A DNA stretch of 64,000 nucleotides. Origin: DATAES01 sp963802415 (GTDB lineage: Bacteria > Actinomycetota > Acidimicrobiia > Acidimicrobiales > JACDCH01). Position numbers and translations under genes: made by a program. The notes below the pieces were generated by a model. That model saw nothing but the letters and a program-made list of their open reading frames with translations, searched no databases and was not told where the DNA came from. The DNA lies in contig CAWDIH010000001.1 of the NCBI GenBank assembly GCA_963802415.1, positions 1,550,001 through 1,614,000 of the forward strand, read 5' to 3'. This document shows positions 1 to 8,822 of this stretch, one piece after another. Numbering within the stretch: position 1 is the first letter of the stretch; each line of letters opens with the position of its first letter.

Positions 1-2
1 AC

Positions 3-56
3 ATCACCGGTATGACGTTCCGCGCCCCTCCGCGCCTCGACGTCGTCTTCGACTGA
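3..56 (+). CDS. 3' end of an unidentified gene (partial)
   Basis: An open frame enters from the left edge and stops with TGA at 54-56. Only 17 residues are visible, ending RLDVVFD. This is too little to assign a family. The tail is compatible with the C-terminus of a cytochrome P450, but that is a guess. The frame is convergent with the minus-strand gene that follows. Confidence 0.4.
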   Translation: MTGMTFRAPPRLDVVFD

Positions 57-105
57 CCCGCGCCACCGGCGAATGTTGGCGACCGGAGTTGCGGGGGAGT
101 GCGGG

Positions 106-672
106 TCAGCGTCTCGACAAGCTCGTGGCCCTTCGTTCCGCCTCCTCGGCGATGCGGGCGACGGACCCTTCGACCGTGGCAACCCACTTCGCCGCGACCT
201 GCTTGCCCCACACGCGTCCGAGAAGGCCGAAGTCGGTGCCCAGTTCGCCCTCGTAGTCGAGGCGGGTCGAGCCGTCCGAGTCGGCGAGTGTGAATGACTC
301 GACGACGTGCGGCACCGGCCCTCGCAGGAGCCGGAACCCGATCCGCTCCGGTCGCTCGAAGCGGACCGTCTCCAGAGTCGTGGCGATCATGCGTCGCCCG
401 ACTGGTGTGCGGTGAGCTGCCAGCACCATGTCGTCGCCACGCTCGAGCACCTCGATCTCGTCGGACATCGCCCGCGGCGTACGCCCCAGGTACGGAGAGG
501 CGATCACATCGAAGACCGTTTCGCGTGGCGCGGCAATGACCTTCGTCAGCGGCCCGAGCGGCTGGACCTCGCGCCCGAGGCCGGTATCGAGCGTCAGTTC
601 GCCGCCCACGACGAGCCGGTAACCAACCGCCGCTCCGGCGACTGCCGCTGCTGTCAACAGAAGCTTCTGCAC
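106..672 (-). CDS. SRPBCC-family (START-like) protein
   Basis: About 188 residues. The N-terminus is hydrophobic (VQKLLLTAAAVAGAAVGYRL), which may be a membrane anchor. A polyketide cyclase/SRPBCC fold follows: a conserved start KVIAAPRETVFDVIASPYLG, a central beta-rich part and a C-terminal amphipathic helix around AAKWVATVEGSVARIAEEAE. Proteins of this fold bind hydrophobic ligands; the ligand here is unknown. I chose the GTG at 672 because a GGAAGG-like ribosome site lies just upstream. A GTG at 681 is an alternative. The open frame continues much further upstream, but that part is the shadow of the divergent LysM gene. Confidence 0.75.
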   Translation of the reverse strand: MQKLLLTAAAVAGAAVGYRLVVGGELTLDTGLGREVQPLGPLTKVIAAPRETVFDVIASPYLGRTPRAMSDEIEVLERGDDMVLAAHRTPVGRRMIATTLETVRFERPERIGFRLLRGPVPHVVESFTLADSDGSTRLDYEGELGTDFGLLGRVWGKQVAAKWVATVEGSVARIAEEAERRATSLSRR

Positions 673-711
673 ACCTTCCACTGTCCCAGATGCGTGAAGA
701 TGGTGGTCGGC

Positions 712-1278
712 ATGCGCTGGCTGATTCCGATCACCTTCGTCGTGTTGATGACGGCTTGCGGCGACGGCTCCGCGCCCGTAGCACCGTCGTCGAGTGCAGC
801 GCCGCCATCCACGACCACGACCACCGCACCGCCGACCAACTATCAGGTCAAGCGGGGGGACACACTCGGCGCGATCGCGCGGCGATTCGGTGTCCCGATC
901 GACTCGATCGTCGCCGCGAACCACCTGACGAGCCAGGACCAACTCGCAGAAGGCCAAGTCCTCGTCATCCCGCCTCCGGCGCCGGTCCAACTGGCCGTGT
1001 CGCCTGCGGACGGACAGCCGGGTGCGACGATCCAGTTGAAGCTCACTGGCGCGAAGTCCTCCGAGACCATCACGTTCCAGGTCGACGGCCCCGGCGGCAA
1101 GAAGTTCACTGGTCCGCCGCACACGCCGGCGGCCGACGGGTCGGTCACGGCGAAGTACCAGACCACGCCGCAGGATCCACCGGGGACGTATCAGGTCGGA
1201 GCGACGGGCTCGGGCGGGACGACGGCGCAGGCCGCGTTCCAGCTCAGTCCTCCGCCACCGGCGTCGATACCGAACTGA
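712..1278 (+). CDS. LysM-domain lipoprotein
   Basis: About 188 residues. The N-terminus MRWLIPITFVVLMTACGDG is a lipoprotein signal with the lipobox LMTAC, so the protein should be anchored outside the cytoplasmic membrane. A Ser/Pro/Thr-rich linker (TTTTTTAPP) leads to one LysM domain, YQVKRGDTLGAIARRFGVP through LAEGQVLVIPP, which typically binds peptidoglycan. A C-terminal Ig-like beta domain follows (VQLAVSPADGQPGATIQLKL to AAFQLSP). ATG 700 or GTG 694 in the same frame are alternative starts. The gene is divergent from the SRPBCC gene, with about 40 bp between the starts. Confidence 0.85.
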   Translation: MRWLIPITFVVLMTACGDGSAPVAPSSSAAPPSTTTTTAPPTNYQVKRGDTLGAIARRFGVPIDSIVAANHLTSQDQLAEGQVLVIPPPAPVQLAVSPADGQPGATIQLKLTGAKSSETITFQVDGPGGKKFTGPPHTPAADGSVTAKYQTTPQDPPGTYQVGATGSGGTTAQAAFQLSPPPPASIPN

Positions 1279-1301
1279 TCCTCAGCGCGCGCGCGGAACG
1301 A

Positions 1302-2316
1302 TCAGACTCCCAGTGCGTCGGCGATGCGCTGCCGGTGCCAAGCGGCGTTGCCGAACAGTGCGCCCGACGTCTTCGCTCGCTTCACGAACAGCTGCTGATC
1401 GTGCTCCCACGTGTAGCCGATGCCGCCGAGCAACTGGATGCCATCAGCCGCTACCAGTCGCTCGCAGTCGCCGGCCGCAGCCTTCGCCGCCGCAACCGCC
1501 ATCGAGCGGCGATCGTCGTCCTCGGCGATGGTCGCCGCGGCGAACACGCACACCCCTCGTGCCCGCTCGATGGCGACGAACATGTTCGCCAGCTTGTGCT
1601 TGACCGCCTGGAACGAGCCGATCGGCACGCCGAACTGCCGGCGCTCCTTCGCGTACTGGAGATTCGTGTCGAAGATCGACTCGCACGTGCCGACGAGCTC
1701 GAACGCGATCGCTGTGGTCATCTCCTGCCGCGCTCGCTCGACGCCTTCGCTGCTGACCGGCATGCGCTCGTATTCGCCGACAGACGAGGTGTCGATCGCG
1801 GCCAGCGTCCGTGTGGCATCGAGCGCGGCGAACGGGACGGAGCTTCGCATCGGCCGCCGGCACGAGGACGACGTGATCGTCGACGACAGCCGCGATGACG
1901 TCGACCTCGCCAGCGCAGAGCACATGATCGACATCGAACGCGACTGTGCCCGAGACGTGTCCCGATGCCACCTTCGCCAGCCATGGTCCGGCTCCATCCG
2001 ACTCGCGCAGCAAGGGGACGAATCCGGCGACCGTGGCCAGCAGAGGGCTCGGCGCGACGACCCGACCAAGCTCCTCGGCGACGACGGCGAGCTCGGGGAA
2101 GCCCAGGCCGATGCCGCCGTGCTCCTCCGGGATCGTAAGTGCGGGCCAGTCGAGGCCGACGAACGTGTCCCACAGCTTGCGGCTCGCGTCGGAGTCTCCG
2201 CCGGACACCACGGCGTCGACGTGAGCACGCACGAGGGAGATGGGGCACTCCTTCGTGAGCACCGCCCGAACCGAGTCGCGCAGCTCCTCCTGCTCCGCGG
2301 TGAAGTCGAGCTGCAT
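1302..2316 (-). CDS. Acyl-CoA dehydrogenase (one frameshift)
   Basis: An FAD-dependent acyl-CoA dehydrogenase of the long FadE type. The N-terminal half reads MQLDFTAEQEELRDSVRAVL to about residue 155. The frame then slips near 1840, and the C-terminal half continues with ATRTLAAIDTSSVGEYERMP, the FAD-contact stretch ERRQFGVPIGSFQAVKH and the hallmark LLGGIGYTWEHD. The span is 1015 bp, one base out of frame, so a single indel explains the break. The start ATG at 2316 overlaps the stop of the CoA ligase upstream (TGATG), so the two are translationally coupled. Together they would activate and desaturate an acyl-CoA. The substrate cannot be read from the sequence. Confidence 0.85.
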
Positions 2317-3734
2317 CAGCCCTCGCCGTCGTGCACGAGCGACGCCAGTGCCCGCCGGTCGAGCTTCTCCATGGCCGTGAGCGGCAGCGCCTCGGTGATG
2401 ACGATGGCCTCCGGGAGCTTGTACGCGGCCAGGTGGTCCGTCGCGAAGGAACGCAGCTGATCCAGGGTCGGCGGCTGCGACCGATCTCGCACGACGACGA
2501 CGGCCACGCCGATCTCGCCCATGACGCGGTCCGGACGCGGCGCGACCGCGACATCTGCAATCGCCGGATGGGTCGCCAGCACCGCCTCGACCTCCATGGG
2601 GTACACGTTGTAGCCGCCGCGCACGTACATCTCTTTCGCTCTCCCGGCGAGACGCAGGCGACCCGCGCTGTCGATCCATCCGAGGTCACCGGTGCGGACG
2701 AAGCCGTCGTCGGTCAGCGCCTCGGCAGTGAGCCCGGGTGCGCGCCAATACCCGTCCATCACCGCCGCCGACCGCAAGCACACCTCGCCGACCCCGGCGA
2801 CGACGTCGCGCAACTCGAGGTCGACCCCGGCATGAGGGCGGCCCACAGAAACCTCGGCGTCGTCCGCCGGCGCATCGAAGGTGGTGCCGATGCCGATCCC
2901 GGCTTCGGTGCACGAGTAGCGGATGGCAACCGCCGCTCCGAACCGCTGCCGCGCCTCCCGCACGAGCGCGGGTGTGGCCGGTCCGCCACCCATCACGATC
3001 GCCCGCACTGACGACAGGTCATACGAGTCGAGATCGGGTTCCTGCAACATCAGCGCCACTTGAGTCGGAATGCCGCCAATGCTCGTCATCCGATGATCCG
3101 CGACCATTCGCAGCGCGTCCGATGCCTTCCACCGCGACAGGACATACGTCGTGGCGCCACGCATCAACGACCCAGGCAGCTTCGTCATGGGACCGAGGTG
3201 CGCGAACGAGGTGGCCGCGAACGTGGCGCCGCCGCCTCCCCAGTTGCCTCCCGTGTCGACGTTGGTGATGAAGGACAACTGGCGGTTCGCGAACACGGCA
3301 CCCTTCGGTGTGCCGGTCGTGCCCGAAGTGAAGACGATCGCGACCGGACGATCGGGATCGTCGTCGACGTATCGCGGGTGAGCACCCTCGACCCGGAGAT
3401 CGTCGATGCCGTCCGGCTCGTCGATGACGAGCTTCGGCGCCGCTGATCGAAGCACGGCGTCCCGCTCGAACGGCGAGAGCCGTGTGTTGACACCGGCGGT
3501 GATGACGCCGAGCCGAGCGGCGGCGAGGTACAGCACGAAGTACCGGGGCAGTTGGGGCAGCACGAGCGCCACGACGTCCCCCTCACCTACTCCTTGCTTC
3601 GCGAGACCAGCGGCTGTCTCGTCCGCGTGCCGGTCGAGCTCGCGGTAGCTCAACGTCCGACCGTCCGGCGCGACGTAGGCGATATCGTCTCCGAACCGCT
3701 CGGCCGCCTCCCGCGCCACTTGGTCGAGCGTCAC
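2316..3734 (-). CDS. AMP-dependent acyl-CoA synthetase (CoA ligase)
   Basis: 472 residues of the ANL adenylate-forming superfamily, which makes an acyl-AMP and then an acyl-CoA. Visible signatures are the P-loop VFTSGTTGTPKG near residue 135, the A5-like motif YSCTEAGIG, the A7/A8 region TGDLGWIDSAGRLRLAGRAKEMYVRGGYNVYP split over its usual places, and the catalytic-lysine segment near the end (LPLTAMEKLDRRAL). It is slightly shorter than the usual 500-550 residues. GTG 3734 is the start; only about 30 bp separate it from the divergent TetR gene, which may regulate it. Confidence 0.88.
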   Translation of the reverse strand: MTLDQVAREAAERFGDDIAYVAPDGRTLSYRELDRHADETAAGLAKQGVGEGDVVALVLPQLPRYFVLYLAAARLGVITAGVNTRLSPFERDAVLRSAAPKLVIDEPDGIDDLRVEGAHPRYVDDDPDRPVAIVFTSGTTGTPKGAVFANRQLSFITNVDTGGNWGGGGATFAATSFAHLGPMTKLPGSLMRGATTYVLSRWKASDALRMVADHRMTSIGGIPTQVALMLQEPDLDSYDLSSVRAIVMGGGPATPALVREARQRFGAAVAIRYSCTEAGIGIGTTFDAPADDAEVSVGRPHAGVDLELRDVVAGVGEVCLRSAAVMDGYWRAPGLTAEALTDDGFVRTGDLGWIDSAGRLRLAGRAKEMYVRGGYNVYPMEVEAVLATHPAIADVAVAPRPDRVMGEIGVAVVVVRDRSQPPTLDQLRSFATDHLAAYKLPEAIVITEALPLTAMEKLDRRALASLVHDGEG

Positions 3735-3763
3735 GAGGCCTCGAGAGGCGGGGAATCACGATC

Positions 3764-4432
3764 GTGGCAACCGCACGCACCCGGACGGCCGGTACGCCGG
3801 CGAGCGACCGCGAACTGCGCTCCCAGGGCAAGCGCACGCTGTCGAAGTTGCTCGACGCCGGCCTCGAGGTGCTGACCGAGCGGGGTTACCACGCGGCCCG
3901 CGTCGACGACGTCGTCCGGGTGGCGAAGCTGTCGCACGGCACCTTCTATCTCTACTTCGCCAACAAGGAGGACCTGTTCCGCGCCCTCGCCCGTGAGTGT
4001 GCCGAGGAGATGGAAGCGCTGGCCGCCTCGCTCGGCCCGGTCACGCCTGACAAGGCGGGTGAAGCCGAGCTGCGCTCGTGGCTCACGCAGTTCCTCGTCA
4101 CCTATCGACGATACGGCGCCGTGATCCGCGGGTGGATGGAGGAGCAGGTCGTCGACCGGGAGCTCGTGCGGCTCGGGCTCGACGCATTCGCGGAAATAGT
4201 CGCGAGCTTGCAGCGACGGCTGGCCGAGGCGGACGCGGCTCACTTGCCGGATCCCGCGCTCGCGAGCGCGGCCATGCTCGCGATGATCGAACGACTTGCG
4301 TACTTCACGTCGTCGCGTGACCCGGGGTTCTCGGACGAGGCCGTCGTCGAGGTGCTCACGACGATGCTGCATCGCGGGATGTTCGGAGCCCCGGTCAGTC
4401 GACGCCGAGCAACAACGTCGAAGCGGAGCTGA
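3764..4432 (+). CDS. TetR-family transcriptional regulator
   Basis: 222 residues. The N-terminal TetR helix-turn-helix lies at about residues 25-70 and includes the typical recognition part KLSHGTFYLYFANKEDLF. The C-terminal ligand/dimer domain contains WLTQFLVTYRRYGAVIRGW and MLAMIERLAYFTSSRD, similar to regulators of lipid and acyl-CoA metabolism (KstR2/FadR-like TetRs). It starts with GTG 3764 and is divergent from the CoA ligase with a 29-bp gap. It is a candidate reader of the 18-bp palindromes at 6527, 10841 and 17712, although none lies in its own promoter. Confidence 0.88.
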   Translation: MATARTRTAGTPASDRELRSQGKRTLSKLLDAGLEVLTERGYHAARVDDVVRVAKLSHGTFYLYFANKEDLFRALARECAEEMEALAASLGPVTPDKAGEAELRSWLTQFLVTYRRYGAVIRGWMEEQVVDRELVRLGLDAFAEIVASLQRRLAEADAAHLPDPALASAAMLAMIERLAYFTSSRDPGFSDEAVVEVLTTMLHRGMFGAPVSRRRATTSKRS

Positions 4433-5546
4433 ACCAACCGCCGGTGCCGTTCACGCAGGCGATGTCCGCATCTGCAACTTGACGGTCGCCGGCTTCCCGC
4501 CGCAACTGCTTGACCGCCTCGACCATGAGGAACATCCCGCGCATGCCCGGATGACAGGCGGACAGCCCGCCACCGTCCGTGTTCGTGGGCAACGCTCCAC
4601 CGACTCGCAGCTTGCCGTCCTCCACGAACGGGCCGCCTTCGCCTTTGCAGCAGAATCCGAGCGCCTCGAGGGACAGCAGCACCATCGACGTGAACGCGTC
4701 GTAGATCTGGCACACGTCGACGTCGCTCGGGGTGAGGCCCGCACGCTCGAATGCGAGCCTGCCGGACTGCACCGCGGGCGATGAGGTGAAGTCCGTCCAC
4801 TCACTGAGCGTCGTCATGTTGGTCGCCTCGCCCGATCCGAGCACCCACACCGGCCGCTTGGCGAGGTCGCGGGCGCGTTCTTCGGACGTCAGCACGACGG
4901 CACCGCCACCGTCGGACCGGATGCAGCAGTGCAGCTTCGTCAAGGGATCGGCCATCATGGGCGCCGAGTTCACGTCGTCGATCGTGATCGGGTCGCGGTA
5001 ATACGCGGCCGGGTTGAACTGCGCGTTGTAGCGCGCGGACACCGCGATCTCGGCGAGTTGCTCGATCGTCGTCCCGAACTCGTGCATGTGCCGCCGCGTC
5101 GCCATCGCGTACTTCGAGATCAATGTGTGCCCGTAGGGGACGTCGAACTGGACCGGACCACGCGCGCCGAAGGACAAGTTCGCACCGCGCCGCCTCGCCT
5201 TGAGATCGGCGCGCGTCGTCGACCCATAGGCGAGGACGACGACTTCCGCGTGACCGGCCTGGATCGCCTCGACCGCGTGCTCGGCCATGAACTCCCACGT
5301 GCTGCCACCGACGCTGGTGCCGTCCGCCCACACCGGACGCAGGCCCAGGTACTCGGCGACCTCGATGGGTGCGAGCAAGCCGGTGCCCGCCGATCCGAAG
5401 CCATCGACGTCGTCCTTCGCCAATCCTGCGTCGGCGAGCGCGCGTGACGCGGCCTGATGATGCAGTTCGAACGGCGACTTCGTGTCGACCCGCCCGCAAT
5501 CGGAAAGCGCGGCGCCGACGATGGCAACGCGTTTGCTGGTTCGCAT
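4395..5546 (-). CDS. SCP-x-like thiolase / lipid-transfer protein
   Basis: 383 residues, of the thiolase-like 'lipid transfer protein' group that includes mycobacterial Ltp proteins. Conserved parts are KRVAIVGAALSDCGR at the N-terminus, GGSTWEFMAEHAVEAIQAGH, HEFGTTIEQLAEIAVSARYN, the central DVDVCQIYDAFTSMVLLSLE, GALPTNTDGGGLSACHPGMR and the C-terminal CVNGTGGWFSSASTLLL. Such proteins act in thiolytic or retro-aldol cleavage of side-chain CoA esters. The start at 5546 overlaps the stop of the SDR gene (TGATG), so the SDR and thiolase form one operon. Its 3' end overlaps the convergent TetR gene by 38 bp. Confidence 0.88.
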   Translation of the reverse strand: MRTSKRVAIVGAALSDCGRVDTKSPFELHHQAASRALADAGLAKDDVDGFGSAGTGLLAPIEVAEYLGLRPVWADGTSVGGSTWEFMAEHAVEAIQAGHAEVVVLAYGSTTRADLKARRRGANLSFGARGPVQFDVPYGHTLISKYAMATRRHMHEFGTTIEQLAEIAVSARYNAQFNPAAYYRDPITIDDVNSAPMMADPLTKLHCCIRSDGGGAVVLTSEERARDLAKRPVWVLGSGEATNMTTLSEWTDFTSSPAVQSGRLAFERAGLTPSDVDVCQIYDAFTSMVLLSLEALGFCCKGEGGPFVEDGKLRVGGALPTNTDGGGLSACHPGMRGMFLMVEAVKQLRREAGDRQVADADIACVNGTGGWFSSASTLLLGVD

Positions 5547-6472
5547 CAACCGCCCAGTTGGAGGCCGCCTGGGCGGCATCCGAAGATGCTGGCGTTCACC
5601 TGGTCGCCGATCTCGGCGGGGTCCCACTTGCGCGGGCCCTTCGGCGTCGTGATCTCCTTGCCGAGCGTCCAGCCGACGTAGTGGGTGATGGAGTCGCCGA
5701 CGGCGCGGAACACCTGTCCCGTGACGTGCATCGCTTCGTCCGACGCGAGCCACGCCACGATGGGCGCCGAGTTCCCGGGGTTCAGGCGGTTGAACTCGCC
5801 TTCTTCGACGGAGTCGGCCTCGGTCACCTGGATCTGCGGCATGGCCGCCGCGACCATGCGCGTGGCGCCACCGGGCGCGATCGCGTTGGCGCGCACGCCG
5901 GATCGCCCGAGCTCGAGCGCGGTGATCACCGTGAGCGCGGCGATGCCGGCCTTTGCTGCGCCGTAGTTGGCCTGGCCGCGATTGCCCTGCAGGCCGGCGG
6001 AGCTGACGGTGTTGACGATGGCAGCGCGCCGCTTGCGTCCTTCCTTCGATTCGTTCTGCCAGTAGCCGCCTGCGAAATGCGTCATGTTGAACGTGCCTTT
6101 GAGGTGCACCGCGAGTACCGAGTCGAACTCCTGCTCGGTCATCTTCACGATCGACGCGTCGCGGAGGATGCCGGCGTTGTTCACCAGGACGTCCAGCCCG
6201 CCGTACGCGTCGATGGCCGAGTTGATGAGGTTCTCGGCGCCGCCCCACTGGCTCACGTCGTCGTAGTTCGAAACCGCCTCGCCACCGCGGCTCTTGATGA
6301 CGTCGACGACCTCGTCCGCCGGCGTCTTGTCCGCTCCCTCGCCGGTGTGCGAGCCGCCGAGGTCGTTCACCACGACGCTGGCGCCCTGTGCCGCGAGCTC
6401 GAGCGCTTCACCCCGACCGATGCCTCGACCCGCACCAGTGACGATCGCGACCTTCCCGTCGAGCAGCCCCAC
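5546..6472 (-). CDS. Short-chain dehydrogenase/reductase (HSD17B4-like)
   Basis: 308 residues of the classical SDR fold. The nucleotide-binding motif TGAGRGIG sits at residues 12-19, the NNAG motif near residue 98, and the catalytic Tyr/Lys in YGAAKAGI near residue 165. The extra segment NDLGGSHTGEGADKTPADEVV after beta-2 is characteristic of the beta-oxidation multifunctional-enzyme (MFE-2/HSD17B4) subgroup. It probably oxidises a 3-hydroxyacyl-CoA. It is the first gene of a minus-strand operon with the thiolase. The palindromic operator at 6527 lies 55 bp upstream of its start. Confidence 0.88.
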   Translation of the reverse strand: MGLLDGKVAIVTGAGRGIGRGEALELAAQGASVVVNDLGGSHTGEGADKTPADEVVDVIKSRGGEAVSNYDDVSQWGGAENLINSAIDAYGGLDVLVNNAGILRDASIVKMTEQEFDSVLAVHLKGTFNMTHFAGGYWQNESKEGRKRRAAIVNTVSSAGLQGNRGQANYGAAKAGIAALTVITALELGRSGVRANAIAPGGATRMVAAAMPQIQVTEADSVEEGEFNRLNPGNSAPIVAWLASDEAMHVTGQVFRAVGDSITHYVGWTLGKEITTPKGPRKWDPAEIGDQVNASIFGCRPGGLQLGG

Positions 6473-6526
6473 AGGTGTTCACCTCCGACTCGTTGCGCAC
6501 GGTTCTGTGCTTGAATGCCAGCCGTA

Positions 6527-6544
6527 CCTGACAGGCGTGTCAGG
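6527..6544. promoter_or_regulatory. Palindromic operator, copy 1
   Basis: CCTGACAGGCGTGTCAGG lies between the divergent SDR (minus) and MaoC-like (plus) genes. Including the flanks, the arms read ACCTGAC and GTCAGGT around six bases. Very similar 18-bp sites occur at 10841 and 17712, each again at a promoter. The size and symmetry fit a TetR-type repressor site; which protein binds it is not shown by the sequence. Confidence 0.7.
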
Positions 6545-6571
6545 TTAGTCAAGCGCTCTCGGGGGACACAC

Positions 6572-7075
6572 ATGGGGTCGGACGTCGACAGGGACGAGAT
6601 CGTCGGCATGCCGACGGGAAAGGCGACGATCACGATCGAGCGCGGGCCGGTGACACAGTTCGCGGCGTCGGTCACCGACTCCAACCCGGTCTATCGCCGG
6701 CGCGACGCCGCCGTCGCCGCGGGGTTCGACGACATTCCCGTGCCACCGACGTACTTCTTCTCTGCGGCGACGTTCTGGGGCGCGTTCGGCGAGGACCAAC
6801 CGGCGGACGCCAACCCGGGCCGCAACCCCACGATGGAGGTCATCGGCAAGCTCATGGCCAAGGGCGGCATCGTGCTCCACGGCGAGCAGGAGTTCGAATA
6901 CCACAAGCCCGTCGTCGTCGGTGATCGCATCTCGTCGGAGGGCAAGGTCGTCGACTTGTACGAGAAGCAGACCGGCGACCGGACGATGACCTTCCTCGTC
7001 ACCGAGAACCAGTACCGCAACCAGGACGGCGATCTCGTGCTCACCGCGCGGATGAACTTGATCCATCGCGGCTGA
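6572..7075 (+). CDS. MaoC-like (hot-dog) dehydratase, N-terminal type
   Basis: 167 residues with the fold of the FAS1/MaoC N-terminal dehydratase domain found in mycobacterial HadA/HadC-like enzymes. Recognisable stretches are FAASVTDSNPVYRRRDAA, IPVPPTYFFSAATF and the later GEQEFEYHKPVVVGDRI. It would hydrate enoyl-CoA or dehydrate 3-hydroxyacyl-CoA, or form the inactive half of a heterodimer. The catalytic Asp/His hydratase motif of the C-terminal MaoC type is not obvious. The ATG at 6572 has GGGGGA upstream. It is divergent from the SDR gene, and both are served by the operator at 6527. Confidence 0.78.
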   Translation: MGSDVDRDEIVGMPTGKATITIERGPVTQFAASVTDSNPVYRRRDAAVAAGFDDIPVPPTYFFSAATFWGAFGEDQPADANPGRNPTMEVIGKLMAKGGIVLHGEQEFEYHKPVVVGDRISSEGKVVDLYEKQTGDRTMTFLVTENQYRNQDGDLVLTARMNLIHRG

Positions 7076-7132
7076 GCGCGTCGTAACGTGGCGCGCGCTC
7101 CGAAAGGACAGGAACCCAAGGAGGTACGCGAC

Positions 7133-7729
7133 ATGTTCGCACAAGTCATCAAAGGCAAGGTCGGCGATGCTGCCGCACTCGAGCGCCAGCTCGACCGCTG
7201 GCGCGACGAGGTGCGTCCGGGTGCGATTGGCTTCCTGGGCAGCACCGTCGGCCTCGCTGACGACGGCACGTTCGTCGCCGTCGTCCGTTTCGAGGACGAG
7301 GCTGCTGCGCTGGCGAACTCGAGCCGCGCGGAACAGACCGCGTGGTGGCAGGAGACGTCGAAGTACTTCGACGGCCAACCGGTGTTCCGAGATTCGAGTG
7401 ACACTGCAACGTTGTTCGACGGTGGCAACGACGATGCCGGGTTCGTTCAAGTGATGGAAGGCAAGGTCAACGACCGCACCAAGGCCGAGTCGATGGAGAC
7501 GCCGGAGATGCGCGACCAGCTCCGGTCTGCTCGACCCGATCTGCTCGGGTCGTTTCGCGTGTGGTTCTCCGACGACTCCTTCGTCGATGTCGCCTACTTC
7601 ACGTCGGAAGAGGAAGCGCGCAAAGGTGAGAAGTCTGCGGAGTTCGAGGGTCCCGAGGAAGAGTTCAGCGCCGTGTATGGCGAGATGACGTTCATCGACC
7701 TGAAGGATCCGATTCTCACCAGCGCGTGA
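7133..7729 (+). CDS. Tandem ABM-like (dimeric alpha/beta barrel) protein
   Basis: 198 residues built as two related halves, each like an antibiotic-biosynthesis-monooxygenase domain. The first starts FAQVIKGKVGDAAALERQLD and the second FVQVMEGKVNDRTKAESMET, with matching DDGTFVAVVRFEDEAAA and DDSFVDVAYFTSEEEA. A duplicated ABM gives a pseudo-dimer in one chain. Function is unknown; relatives include heme-degrading and quinone-forming enzymes. I chose ATG 7133 because AAGGAGG at 7118-7124 is well placed; a GTG at 7088 is in frame. It follows the MaoC-like gene in the same direction. Confidence 0.7.
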   Translation: MFAQVIKGKVGDAAALERQLDRWRDEVRPGAIGFLGSTVGLADDGTFVAVVRFEDEAAALANSSRAEQTAWWQETSKYFDGQPVFRDSSDTATLFDGGNDDAGFVQVMEGKVNDRTKAESMETPEMRDQLRSARPDLLGSFRVWFSDDSFVDVAYFTSEEEARKGEKSAEFEGPEEEFSAVYGEMTFIDLKDPILTSA

Positions 7730-7762
7730 TCGCGTCTGCGCCGCGTCGACACCTGCCGGCCG

Positions 7763-8155
7763 TTACGTGTTGAACGTCTTCGGCTGGACCGACAGCCCGG
7801 TGGTGGGGTCCCCTCGCAGGACTCGCACGGCGAGTTGGCCGTTGGCGAGCGAGGCTTCGATCGAGGAGCCATACCCGGGTGGTAGCTCGATCTCGCGCTC
7901 GTAGCCGCCGTACTCCCATTCGTTGAGCACGAAGTCACGCGGACCGGCGCTGCGCAGGTGCGCCCAGAGCCGAAGCGTGCACCCGTGCAACTCGACGGTG
8001 ACGTCGTTCGCCTTCACTGCCGGCAGCGGCGCCAGCACGACCAAGGCCGCGCTCGTCTCGTACACGTTGACGGGAACGCGTTGCGGTTTCATCGTGGCCT
8101 CGGCTGCCGCCGTTGCGTCGAGGACCTCGCGATGGGACGGTTGTTCCCTGGCCAC
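7763..8155 (-). CDS. Hsp20/alpha-crystallin-like small heat-shock protein
   Basis: About 130 residues. The alpha-crystallin domain runs from about residue 25 (VPVNVYETSAALVVLAPLP) through VTVELHGCTLRLWA, the conserved YGGYEREIELPPGYGSSIEA and the terminal GQLAVRVLRGDP. Hsp20 proteins are ATP-independent holdases; the short N-terminal arm and missing IXI tail mean oligomerisation may differ. ATG 8155 starts the longest form; ATG 8092 in frame would begin directly at the domain. Gene orientation is convergent with the ABM-like gene. Confidence 0.75.
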   Translation of the reverse strand: MAREQPSHREVLDATAAAEATMKPQRVPVNVYETSAALVVLAPLPAVKANDVTVELHGCTLRLWAHLRSAGPRDFVLNEWEYGGYEREIELPPGYGSSIEASLANGQLAVRVLRGDPTTGLSVQPKTFNT

Positions 8156-8188
8156 GCCGCGACGGTACTCCCGGTGGAGCGGACTGCT

Positions 8189-8755
8189 TCAGGGTTCGGG
8201 CGCGCCCCGGCGGATCCAGAAGTCGTTGATGACGGCCTGCATCTTGAGGTACCAGACGAAGTTGCCGATGATCGGCAACAGGAACCACAGGCCCCACCAC
8301 ACGCTGACCGGGGACTCCTCACCCTCGGCTTCGAACAGGTTGCTCCTCACCTCCGCCGGAATGACGAACCACACGACCGGATTGATGAGGATGGCGAGCA
8401 CGACACCGATGGTGCCGCCGAGGCCCTGGCCGCTGTACTTCTTGAAGTCCTCCATCTGCCGGTACGTCCAGATCCACGTGTAGATGCCGAGCGTGATGAT
8501 CGACAGCAGGATCACGGTGCCCGCGTTGGATGTACGTCCGACCGGACCGCGTGCGCCGCTGTAGCCGTACTGGGAGACGGCACCGTAGTCCGGTGCCGGC
8601 ACTCCGCCAGGGGGCGGCGGGGGGATCGGGTCGCTGGTCTGTTCACCGTCGTCGGACACGTTGTCGGTCCAGCTCGCGCCGTCCCAGTACCGCAATTGAT
8701 GCTGACCTGAAGGGTCCGGATGCCAGCCCTCACCCTGCGTCGGTGGATCGCTCAC
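8189..8755 (-). CDS. DUF2510/DUF4234 membrane protein
   Basis: 188 residues. The N-terminal DUF2510 motif is GWHPDPSGQHQLRYWDGASW at about residues 10-30. A Pro-rich linker (PPPPPGG) follows, then a DUF4234 membrane domain with three predicted segments: VILLSIITLGIYTWIWTYRQ, GVVLAILINPVVWFVI and WWGLWFLLPIIGNFVWYLK. This architecture is common and uncharacterised in Actinobacteria. The start is GTG 8755. No operon partner is evident. Confidence 0.85.
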   Translation of the reverse strand: MSDPPTQGEGWHPDPSGQHQLRYWDGASWTDNVSDDGEQTSDPIPPPPPGGVPAPDYGAVSQYGYSGARGPVGRTSNAGTVILLSIITLGIYTWIWTYRQMEDFKKYSGQGLGGTIGVVLAILINPVVWFVIPAEVRSNLFEAEGEESPVSVWWGLWFLLPIIGNFVWYLKMQAVINDFWIRRGAPEP

Positions 8756-8822
8756 GCCGACTTCCTACTACTTGCGGCTCGATCAAGGCGGCTCGAACGC
8801 GGTGGGCGTCGGACTGGCCCCG